Source: Vibrio sp. SNU_ST1
GTDB taxonomy: Bacteria; Pseudomonadota; Gammaproteobacteria; Enterobacterales; Vibrionaceae
Assembly: GCF_030563405.1 (NCBI RefSeq)
Contig: NZ_CP130748.1
Span: 1,302,001 to 1,366,000 of the forward strand
Direction of reading: 5' to 3'
Length of the DNA stretch: 64,000 bases
Shown: positions 58,801 to 64,000 of the stretch, piece after piece
Numbering within the stretch: position 1 is the stretch's first letter
How the letters are laid out: each line of letters opens with the position of its first letter
Position numbers and translations under genes: made by a program
Notes under the pieces: generated by a model
Told to the model about the DNA's origin: nothing
Seen by the model: the letters and a program-made list of their open reading frames with translations, nothing else
The model's database searches: none

Positions 58801-59356
58801 TAACAACACTGTTTGGGTTGAAGTTAGTGTCACGCGGGTTGTTATCTGAAATTTCTAGAATCCCGGAATCCGTAAGCGTAGGTGTGGTCGTATCCTCTAT
58901 TGCTGAACCGATATCATCACCACTAATCACGGCACTCAGATTAATGCTTTTACCGGAGTCGTCCTTTTGATTAAAAAACAATTGAGAGGTGGTATCACGG
59001 TCGTAAGCAGAGGTTTCAAAGTGCGTTGCAGCAATGCTTTCTAAATTATCTCTATCTACCGTTGTTAACAGCATTGGCGCTGAGGCATCGTCTACACCGG
59101 CAGATGGTTCATATGAGTTTTGTTGAGTTGGATCCAACCCTTGTTCAATTAGATTGATCACTTCTTCAACGTCATTTGGACGATTTCTAATATTATCTGT
59201 AGTTATAATTTCAACGTTTGAAAGTAGCCCAAAGTCTTGCTCTGAATAAACGATATCGCCAATCTCAGGTTCAATACCTTGAGCTAGAGCTCGCCATTCA
59301 CCCTGTTGGTTTAACGCTAACTTTCCGCCCTCAGGAATTCGTATGACCTGTTTCAT
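49802..59356 (-). CDS. giant VCBS-repeat RTX adhesin
   Basis: 3184 residues. The N-terminus (~1-140) parallels that of the first adhesin: a DPT motif, then EPSAG at 83-87 where the first has TAAG, then a shared FETS. Next come 23 tandem VCBS domains of ~105 residues (~140-2555); 22 are almost identical, the first is divergent. A unique region (~2560-2760), a cadherin-like domain (~2800-2900, 'ALLENDSDIDGGTLSI') and an RTX/type I secretion C-terminus follow (~3020-3184; 'GTPGDDVFRSGMGNDTF'). Surface adhesin by architecture; ligand unknown. It runs toward the first adhesin gene with eda and msrA between. An AAGGAGACACC site precedes the ATG. Confidence 0.92.
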   Translation of the reverse strand: MKQVIRIPEGGKLALNQQGEWRALAQGIEPEIGDIVYSEQDFGLLSNVEIITTDNIRNRPNDVEEVINLIEQGLDPTQQNSYEPSAGVDDASAPMLLTTVDRDNLESIAATHFETSAYDRDTTSQLFFNQKDDSGKSINLSAVISGDDIGSAIEDTTTPTLTDSGILEISDNNPRDTNFNPNSVVTPAGALGALTIDADGNWVYNVDNADVQYLAQNETKVETFTVASIDGTTHDIVITITGVNDSAVISGDAGGAVTEDNTDPVLTDSGVLTLTDADTDEAKFDPASVVTPEGALGSLTIDADGNWVYSVDNADVQYLAQDETKVETFTVASIDGTTHDIVITITGVNDSAVISGDAGGAVTEDNTDPVLTDSGVLTLTDADTDEAKFDPASVVPPAGALGALTIDADGNWVYNVDNADVQYLAQNETKVETFTVASIDGTTHDIVITITGVNDSAVISGDAGGAVTEDNTDPVLTDSGVLTLTDADTDEAKFDPASVVTPEGALGSLTIDADGNWVYSVDNADVQYLAQDETKVETFTVASIDGTTHDIVITITGVNDSAVISGDAGGAVTEDNTDPVLTDSGVLTLTDADTDEAKFDPASVVPPAGALGALTIDADGNWVYNVDNADVQYLAQDETKIETFTVASVDGTTHDIVITITGVNDSAVISGDAIGAVTEDETDPVLTDSGVLTLTDADVGEAKFDPTSVMTPAGALGALTIDADGNWVYNVDNADVQYLAQDETKIETFTVASVDGTAHDIVITITGVNDSAVISGDAIGAVTEDESDPVLTDSGVLTLTDADTGEAKFDPASVVTPAGALGALTIDADGNWVYNVDNADVQYLAQDETKIETFTVASVDGTTHDIVITITGVNDSAVISGDAIGAVTEDNTDPVLTDSGVLTLTDADTGEAKFDPTSVVTPAGALGALTIDADGNWVYNVDNADVQYLAQDETKIETFTVASVDGTTHDIVITITGVNDSAVISGDAVGVVTEDDTDPVLTDSGVLTLTDADTGEAKFDPASVVTPAGALGALTIDADGNWVYNVDNADVQYLAQDETKVETFTVASIDGTTHDIVITITGVNDSAVISGDAIGAVTEDNTDPVLTDSGVLTLTDADTGEAKFDPASVITPAGALGALTIDADGNWVYNVDNADVQYLAQDETKVETFTVASVDGTTHDIVITITGVNDSAVISGDAVGAVTEDESNPVLTDSGELTLTDADTGEAKFDPASVVTPEGALGSLTIDADGNWVYSVDNADVQYLAQDETKVETFTVASIDGTTHDIVITITGVNDSAVISGDAVGAVTEDNTDPVLTDSGVLTLTDADTDEAKFDPASVVTPAGALGALTIDADGNWVYSVDNADVQYLAQDETKIETFTVASIDGTTHDIVITITGVNDSAVISGDAIGAVTEDESDPVLTDSGVLTLTDADTDEAKLDPTSVVTPAGALGALTIDADGNWVYNVDNADVQYLAQDETKVETFTVASVDGTTHDIVITITGVNDSAVISGDAVGAVTEDETDPVLTDSGVLTLTDADTGEAKFDPTSVVTPAGALGALTIDADGNWDYQVDNADVQYLAQDETKVETFTVASVDGTTHDIVVTITGINDSAVISGDAVGAVTEDETDPVLTDSGVLTLTDADTGEAKFDPTSVVTPAGALGALTIDADGNWVYNVDNANVQYLAKDETKVETFTVASIDGTTHDIVITITGVNDSAVISGDAVGAVTEDETDPVLTDSGVLTLTDADTGEANFDPASVVTPAGALGALTIDADGNWVYSVDNADVQYLAQDETKVETFTVASVDGTTHDIVITITGVNDSAVISGDAIGAVTEDESDPVLTDSGVLTLTDADTGEAKFDPASVMTPAGALGSLTIDADGNWVYNVDNADVQYLAQDETKVETFTVASIDGTTHDIVITITGINDSAVISGDAIGAVTEDETDPVLTDSGVLTLTDADTGEAKFDPASVVTPAGALGALTIDADGNWDYQVDNADVQYLTQDETKVETFTVASIDGTTHDIVITITGVNDSAVISGDAVGAVTEDNTDPVLTDSGVLTLTDADTGEAKFDPASVVTPAGALGALTIDADGNWVYNVDNADVQYLAQDETKVENFTVASVDGTTHDIVITITGVNDSAVISGDAIGAVTEDNTDPVLTDSGVLTLTDADTGEAKFDPASVVTPAGALGALTIDADGNWVYNVDNANVQYLAKDETKVETFTVASIDGTTHDIVITITGVNDSAVISGDAIGAVTEDETDPVLTDSGVLTLTDADTGEAKFDPASVVTPSGALGVLTIDADGNWVYNVDNADVQYLAQDETKVETFTVASIDGTTHDIVITITGVNDSAVISGDAVGAVTEDETDPVLTDSGVLTLTDADTGEAKFDPASVVTPTGALGALTIDADGNWVYNVDNADVQYLAQDETKVETFTVASVDGTTHDIVITITGVNDSAVISGDAIGAVTEDETDPVLTDSGVLTLTDADTGEAKFDPASVVTPAGALGALTIDADGNWDYQVDNADVQYLKAGETKQEVFSVASIDGTTHDITVTINGINEIPDAMNDSKVTQDPRIRLDEAPDYGTMQYNVDNQGWQDMVVGEEYDANAQVRFVPDEATIQTMTRDIKVGSFDANPNTPEFNGPISTSHWGTVSGKTAVFEENGTTITTKSSSGPLTAYNTYGHLGSGIGDNDNSGLSQGEKLSITIDGEDINEVTFRLSGLGSYFDETSPNATKVKITAFDENGDLIDTQSGYRQSGSYEDYYSFTTDRPVKTFELTTSGSNGTYVVQNMVISKTLADAFILTTIQADNSETPNHVALDLNYDDANVTLDMSDKKLIDNDITKGELYVEESETLIIAASALLENDSDIDGGTLSITSVQNAIGGTVVINGSGDIEFTASSGYVGKATFEYTISDTQGGSDTATVNINVGATDNTYSWSSDTVGTDDDPGSAVIDTFDSSQDIIDLRGFVAASSVWSSTDIAQNVQFTEVDGNTQISLLDNNDELVQSITLDGIAINDLTGTNTAGMSDAEVLSHLVSEEKLLISDTYGHEGDDVLSGTPGDDVFRSGMGNDTFRILDENAGSSANPTTDTIMNFNVNNDVIDLSDLLPDSPTTQDLLDHIDVTITDDTSDLTDNPNTTLSVTDENGGVSEVILNDVGWNKLGISNTSASEETIILKMIDQLSIMNVDG
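51690..58935 (-). repeat. 315-bp VCBS tandem array, ~23 units
   Basis: The marker CGCCAGAAATBACNGCACTGTCGTT-like segment recurs every 315 bp from ~51985 to ~58600 (22 units), plus one divergent unit at ~58915, with no length change. Units differ mainly at a few codons (for example VGAV/IGAV/GGAV and TxEDxxDPV). At 57481-58740 a 630-bp two-unit block is duplicated almost perfectly. Confidence 0.95.
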
Positions 59357-59631
59357 GGTGTCTCCTTATTCTTATAATTTACCGTATTAATAAGACAAAA
59401 CATTCATATTGATATAGAGACAACAGCAAGGTTTGCACCAACTATAGATTTTACAATATGTGACTTTAAATCAATGGCTTATGTTTCGTTTTTATTGTGG
59501 GGGAAGGCGTTTGGTAAAATGAGAATCAAAATAGAAATCAGAATGATGAATTGGGGTGATAATTGGAGGTAATACAACTATTTCTGATGAGTACTGAAAA
59601 TAACTCTTAATCACTGTTGGGGGATTCGTGA
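59357..59631. promoter_or_regulatory. promoter region of the second adhesin gene
   Basis: A 275-nt AT-rich spacer between the divergent adhesin and Nudix genes. Promoters for both must lie here; I cannot point to a single convincing -35/-10 pair. Confidence 0.45.
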
Positions 59632-60151
59632 ATGATATGGTCGATGAATATTGAAAGTAACCAACCGCGAAAGTCATTCTTGCTTGAAGAGGAGCAGTTT
59701 AAGTTTTGGAAAGCTGACTTGAAAAATACTGCAATGGGCGTGGTTGTAAGGGGCGGAAAAGTTCTCGCCAAAAACGCTTTAGGTATGGCCTTTGAATTCC
59801 CTAGAGGTTCAGTTTATCCCGGAGAGTCGGGGTGCAATATCAGCTAGAGAGTTGTGGGAAGAAACAGGCCTTAAAGGTTTACAACTTCTCGTCACTCATC
59901 AAGATCTAAACGACTTCGGTGGAGAGATTCACTATGTAGTTTTGTGTGCGGATCAGATTGATGAGCCTAAAATGGTCGAGGTAGAAAGACAGAAAACTTT
60001 CTATTGGCTAGAGCCCTCAGCGCATTTGCAGACGATGTGGAAAAATACGGTGCGTTCCCGCCAAACATATCTCACGAAGAACACCGCTTTGCCTTTGCCG
60101 AATTCCATTTGGGAAATCGACTGTGGCAAGGTTTCATCAAATGTTAGATGA
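59632..60151 (+). pseudogene. Nudix hydrolase, frameshifted inside the Nudix box
   Basis: A first frame from ATG 59632 (with GGGGG upstream) reads a normal Nudix N-terminus ('AMGVVVRGGKVLAK', 'FEFPRGSVYPGES') and then stops. The frame shifts at the GGGG tract 59829-59832, and the rest continues as 'GAISARELWEETGLKG' to 60151. Joined, they give the Nudix box G-x5-E-...-REL-x-EE-x-GL. The canonical box has seven residues between E and REL, so a two-base loss fits better than one extra G. Either a real pseudogene or a sequence error. Confidence 0.8.
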
Positions 60152-60229
60152 CATCATTGTGTTTGATTACTCCCTGTAATTAGGTTCTGAGTAGATTTCT
60201 TGTGTTTGACTTACCTTCGATAATGAAGA

Positions 60230-60256
60230 GTTAGGGCCTAGCGATTAAGCCCTAAC
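60230..60256 (-). terminator. hairpin downstream of the DUF3103 gene
   Basis: GTTAGGGC and GCCCTAAC form a perfect 8-bp stem around 11 nt, 15 nt past the minus-strand stop codon. T-tract weak. Confidence 0.6.
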
Positions 60257-60271
60257 TAAATAAGAAACGAC

Positions 60272-61483
60272 TTACTCTGTCGGCGAGATAGTCACAGGGG
60301 CAAACGATGCAACAGCATTACCGCCAGCACCCGGGCGATCAACATAAGGAGTGTTTTGCATTAAGTTGTAGTACACGTCTACGAAGTCATCGTCATTCAC
60401 TAATACGCCATCAGGAATCACATCGATAATCTTGCCTGTGATCTGAGGGATAATCGCATACCCCTGAACTTCTGGATCAGGAATCATCTTGAGTATCTCT
60501 TCAGCAGCTTGAACCAAGAGCTTTGCTAACGCTTTATAGTCAGTACCATCATCCTGCTCCATCAAAATCATGTCCGCAGCACCCCAGCGGTAGCGAGGCC
60601 AGAAGATGACGGTCTGGTTTGGGTAGTACGTCTGTTTGTCGTAGTCCAGATAAGGCATATCAACGAGATCGATTTGTGGTTCTAAACGACTTGAATCGAC
60701 GCCCGTTACAATGGCGTAGATTTCCGCTTTACCAGAGATCCAAGGTTCTTGGTCGACGGCTAAACGGATTTTGGTTAATTGTGTGGTATTCAACGGCTCA
60801 GGTTCCGACAAGGCCACCGAGCGACGTGCCCTGTTCATCAAAGACGGTTTTTGAGGTTTACTCTCGGCGGCATTGGTATCGCTATCGGCATTGATTTGCG
60901 TTGTAGTACCCAGCTTTTGCATCTCTGCCTGCATCGCCATTAGGCCTGCTTTGAGCTCTTCTGCGCCGTTACTATCAATGACAAATACAGGAACGTCTGG
61001 CATTTGGTACACATCTAGTTCATGAACCTGTCCGTACACGTCATACGCTTCAATATATTGCCAATTCGAATCATCGCCTGATGGTTCAAATGCAAACAGC
61101 GGGTTTTCACCATTCTTCCAAGCTTCGATCATCGCTTCATCAGCCATGCGAATCTCTAATATAGAGTCGCTGAAGTCGTTGATCCCTTTCATCTTACGAT
61201 AGCCAAGATCCGCTCTTTGCATCTTGCTTGAGAATGCGGAGTAGGGCTGAGAAGAATTCAGTTTATCTATTGGCGCGGACAAACTCTTTTCTGAGATTTG
61301 CTCTTTTAAGGAAAGCTCAAGGTTGGAATAACGCTCGCTGATTTGCAAAGCCAAAGATTGCTTTTGCGCTGCGCTACTTTCTGCAATACCTAATGACTCA
61401 GTTGTCTCAATATTTTGCGCAAAAGACTGGAAGCCAACCACCGTCGTTGCAAGCACCATACTGATAGGAAAAGATGGTCTCAT
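60272..61483 (-). CDS. exported DUF3103 protein
   Basis: 403 residues. A Sec signal peptide (~1-22, 'VVGFQSFAQ') is followed by a helical Gln/Ser-rich stretch (~25-100) and a beta-rich domain (~110-400) with 'PLFAFEPSGDDSNW' and 'YAIVTGVDSS'. Recognised as the DUF3103 family, found in vibrios; function not known. It sits upstream of the metalloprotease gene on the same strand but is separated from it by a terminator, so cotranscription is unlikely. Confidence 0.7.
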   Translation of the reverse strand: MRPSFPISMVLATTVVGFQSFAQNIETTESLGIAESSAAQKQSLALQISERYSNLELSLKEQISEKSLSAPIDKLNSSQPYSAFSSKMQRADLGYRKMKGINDFSDSILEIRMADEAMIEAWKNGENPLFAFEPSGDDSNWQYIEAYDVYGQVHELDVYQMPDVPVFVIDSNGAEELKAGLMAMQAEMQKLGTTTQINADSDTNAAESKPQKPSLMNRARRSVALSEPEPLNTTQLTKIRLAVDQEPWISGKAEIYAIVTGVDSSRLEPQIDLVDMPYLDYDKQTYYPNQTVIFWPRYRWGAADMILMEQDDGTDYKALAKLLVQAAEEILKMIPDPEVQGYAIIPQITGKIIDVIPDGVLVNDDDFVDVYYNLMQNTPYVDRPGAGGNAVASFAPVTISPTE

Positions 61484-61719
61484 AAATAATCCTTATTTTA
61501 ATTTTTATCATTAATAGAGCTTTTGCCCTATAAGGATTAACCTATCAGTAACGTGAATGTGTTCAAGAGTTAGTCAGTTATTTTTGTTTCGTTGTGCAGC
61601 ACAGGATCTCAATTTAAACTGTTTTTATAAAATAATGCATAGACAACCTTGATATTTATAAATTAATAAACGTATCAGTAAATAACTTACAATATTATTA
61701 GCTACTAAGGTGTGTCATA

Positions 61720-61750
61720 AAAAAACCTACTCAAAGTGAGTAGGTTTTTA
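61720..61750. terminator. bidirectional terminator after the protease gene
   Basis: AAAACCTACTCA and TGAGTAGGTTTT form a perfect 12-bp stem with a 3-nt loop, flanked by A- and T-tracts. Confidence 0.9.
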
Positions 61751-61807
61751 TTTCGCGGTTAACCGCTAGTTCTCGATTTACAACTTGTTTGAGAGGCTCG
61801 CTCTAAC

Positions 61808-63631
61808 TCAATCTAAACGCAATGTTAGGCCAGAGTAGTTCGAGTATCCGCGCAGTAACACATGATAAGTCACGCCCGGTTGCGCGCTCACACTGCACTG
61901 TTCGTTGTTTCCAGTACGATAAGGGCGACAATCGTAACTCGATGTCGTTGGCTTGCTGCCTGATTTCACGTAAAGATCGGCATCGCCTGAACCACCAGAC
62001 ATTGAAACCGTCACGCTGGATGCAGAATCAACGGTGAACGTGTAGAAGCTCTCCGAAGATTGATTCCCGCTTAGGTTCGCAATCGGTGTGCCTTTCGTCA
62101 GTATATTGCCAGTTGGAGGCGTGACACCACAACTCGCATTTACGCCGACGGTATTGAAAGCATCTTCAACATCGGCAACCATATAGCCCATGTCTGCTGC
62201 GGCTTTCGCTACGCCACAAGCTCCGGCATCAAAGGTACTGTTTGCCGTCCAATACAGTTGGTTTGCGACCGTGAATATTTCAAAGCCCTTACGTACATTC
62301 CACCCCGATTTGTTTGCTAAAAGGTAAAAGGCGCGGTTATAAACACCGCTAGACAAGTGAACATTCAAACCGTCGTAGTATTGAGAGGCATGATCAATCG
62401 AGCGGCCATCTTTTGAAGGTTGATCAAAGTAGCGCAAACCACCTTCCGATTTAAATATATCGCTACCGACCACCCAATCCACACTGCCACGTAAGTAGTA
62501 TTCAGCCGCTTCGCCCGCAATATCGGAGAAGGCTTCATTGATACCGCCCGACATGTTTTGGTACACAAGGCCGGAGTTCTGCTCTGTGAACCCGTGGCTA
62601 ACCTCGTGAGCACTCACGTTGATATCGACCAATGGGTAAAAGGTGTTTTTGCCATCCCCAAATGTCATGGATGAGCCATTCCAAAAGGCGTTTTCATAAT
62701 CGGTACCGTAATGAACGCGCATCGTCAGCTGGAAAGTTAAAGGCGACGTGTTCATCCACTCTTTGTACATATCGAATACGACATTACCAAAATAGTGCGC
62801 ATCGTTAAGAGGCGAGTATGCCCCGTTGATGTATTTATGATCGGTGTAGTTGGTGCCGTCGGCACAGTTGTAACTGTAGGCTGTGCTGCCAGAGGTTCCG
62901 TTCCTCAAATCGACTGTCTTAACTGATTCATTTTCTAACGTACAAGTCGTGCCTGTTTTGTCGATGGGAAAGCTAGGGAAGTCACTGCCATATTCATATC
63001 GAGTGGTTTTGAGGTTGCCTCCTGGGCCAGAACCTAATGCTTTAGCGTGGTTTAGCCCATTCCATTTTTGGAGCACATCGCCAGTCGTGGCATCAATAAA
63101 GTAGAAAGGGCGCTCTGGCATTGCGGACGCGATAAAGAAATCGACCAGATACACCACTTGGGCGACTTGGTTCTCATCCAATCTCACCATGAGTTTCGCG
63201 TTTTTATTTTCAATCGACTTTTTGCCGACAGTAAACGAACGGTGAGAGGAAATCGCGGCTTCAATCGCTTGTTCCTGATTCAGTTTTGGCGCGATGCTAG
63301 ATAGGTCACCACTGATCCCTTGTGCCATTGAGCCAAATACCTGAGTGGGTTGGTTCTTGGAAAGGGTGGCGACAACGGAGGTATTAAAGACGGGTAAACC
63401 TAGGTGAGTTTGTTGATAGCGGACTTTTGTTTTCCCATTGGGCAATACCACCCGTTTAACTTCAGAAAAACCTAATTCTAGTGGGGCAACACTCTTCGAC
63501 TGCGCGACGAGGCTTTGTTGTAGCAGTGTATCATTATCGATTCTGACCATTTCTGCAGCGTGTGCAGTAAAGCCGAAAGACGTACCTAGAATGGCTGCTA
63601 TTTTCCAGCTTAGTTGACGTTGTTGGTTCAT
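61808..63631 (-). CDS. vibriolysin-like M4 zinc metalloprotease
   Basis: 607 residues, the size of secreted vibriolysins (HapA, NprV, EmpA). Signal peptide (~1-25), a FTP/PepSY propeptide (~30-195), an M4 catalytic domain (~200-500) with HEVSH at 342-346 and the third zinc ligand E366 in 'GGINEAFSD', then a C-terminal PPC domain (~515-607; 'SGGSGDADLYVKSGSKP'). All catalytic ligands are intact. It is a secreted protease, often quorum-controlled in vibrios. The name is not resolved by sequence alone, so no symbol is given. Confidence 0.94.
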   Translation of the reverse strand: MNQQRQLSWKIAAILGTSFGFTAHAAEMVRIDNDTLLQQSLVAQSKSVAPLELGFSEVKRVVLPNGKTKVRYQQTHLGLPVFNTSVVATLSKNQPTQVFGSMAQGISGDLSSIAPKLNQEQAIEAAISSHRSFTVGKKSIENKNAKLMVRLDENQVAQVVYLVDFFIASAMPERPFYFIDATTGDVLQKWNGLNHAKALGSGPGGNLKTTRYEYGSDFPSFPIDKTGTTCTLENESVKTVDLRNGTSGSTAYSYNCADGTNYTDHKYINGAYSPLNDAHYFGNVVFDMYKEWMNTSPLTFQLTMRVHYGTDYENAFWNGSSMTFGDGKNTFYPLVDINVSAHEVSHGFTEQNSGLVYQNMSGGINEAFSDIAGEAAEYYLRGSVDWVVGSDIFKSEGGLRYFDQPSKDGRSIDHASQYYDGLNVHLSSGVYNRAFYLLANKSGWNVRKGFEIFTVANQLYWTANSTFDAGACGVAKAAADMGYMVADVEDAFNTVGVNASCGVTPPTGNILTKGTPIANLSGNQSSESFYTFTVDSASSVTVSMSGGSGDADLYVKSGSKPTTSSYDCRPYRTGNNEQCSVSAQPGVTYHVLLRGYSNYSGLTLRLD

Positions 63632-64000
63632 TTGTCGTTCCTGATTTTAATATAAACTCCTTCTTCCCAACGGCTTTATAGGAAGCCTATATGCAACACA
63701 CTAATGCCATGTGTTGCGAATCAAGATTGGAAGAGCATTTCGGCTTATGGCAAGTTTTTATTAGAGATTAAATTTTAGAGTATGTAATTCAAAGTTTACA
63801 AAAGCGCTTATTGATCAAATTGTTTTTATAAAATCTAATTTTATTATTTATCGTAAACGTATGAAGCGACGGAAGTTATTAAAACCCGCTTTGTTTTAAT
63901 TTATATAATAAAAATATCTAAGTTAAATTCGATATTTTTTGCTTTTTATCTTAACTACAAATTAGTAAATAACCGGGTTTTTTGAAGTGAAATATTGTCT
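63632..64000. other. upstream region of the protease gene
   Basis: About 370 nt, strongly AT-rich, with no supported gene. It should hold the minus-strand protease promoter and its regulatory sites; none is identified with confidence. Confidence 0.5.

Noticed and set aside
51690..58935. Periodic array considered as CRISPR
   Set aside because: The 315-bp period is coding, repeats are not separated by unique spacers and no cas genes are present.
51825..58970. Long open frames antisense to the VCBS array (many of 66-177 codons)
   Set aside because: They repeat every 315 bp in step with the VCBS units and arise from codon usage on the opposite strand; no independent start signals or protein family are seen.

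Overview
The window reads as the second chromosome of a marine Vibrio, most like the Splendidus clade. The evidence is the protein families (thrS-infC-rpmI-rplT as in Vibrio chromosome II, a vibriolysin-type M4 protease, DUF3334, DUF3581 and DUF3103 proteins, RTX proteins with T1SS-143 and VCBS repeats) and moderate GC with AT-rich spacers. This assignment is inference from gene content; no database was searched.

Layout. 1-4.4 kb: the start of an SOS-controlled gene leaving the window to the left, a small Cys-rich protein, a Sel1-TM-J-domain protein, an OmpA-type lipoprotein, a DUF2786 protein and a CheX-like DUF3334 protein, all on the minus strand. 4.6-10.2 kb: the large FAD/Fe-S dehydrogenase YdiJ, a small isoprenylcysteine methyltransferase-like membrane protein, a DUF3581 protein and an unrecognised lipoprotein. 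10.4-16.8 kb: a complete histidine-utilisation cluster (hutI-hutG-hutU-hutH plus the repressor hutC) with visible HutC-type operators. 17-20.7 kb: a Spo0M-like protein, a decayed IS5-family element, a second IS end remnant and an AT-rich diguanylate cyclase. 21-24.5 kb: thrS-infC-rpmI-rplT with an AUU start for infC and a hairpin in the thrS leader that mimics the tRNA-Thr anticodon arm. 24.6-32 kb: yqfB, an LRR-protein kinase, a TetR/aldehyde dehydrogenase pair and the putrescine pathway speA-speB. 32.7-59.4 kb: two giant secreted adhesins of 4922 and 3184 residues, flanking eda and msrA and pointing toward each other. 59.6-64 kb: a frameshifted Nudix gene, a DUF3103 exported protein and a vibriolysin-like metalloprotease.

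Functional reading. hutIGUH converts histidine to glutamate under HutC control; speA-speB makes putrescine from arginine. The two giant proteins carry related N-terminal retention-like modules, repetitive extenders and RTX/type I secretion C-termini, the architecture of LapA-type surface adhesins. The first has a textbook LapG-type TAAG site; the second has PSAG at the matching place. No type I secretion genes and no lapD/lapG are in the window, so both are orphans here. The diguanylate cyclase could in principle feed such a system, but nothing in the sequence links them.

The window also holds five short tandem repeats (6-9 bp units), four of them in intergenic or intra-operon positions next to terminators or start sites. 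Its strongest structural signals are the 315-bp VCBS array (22 near-identical units with exactly constant length and a visible 630-bp block duplication), the ~825-bp repeats of the first adhesin, and the thrS leader hairpin.
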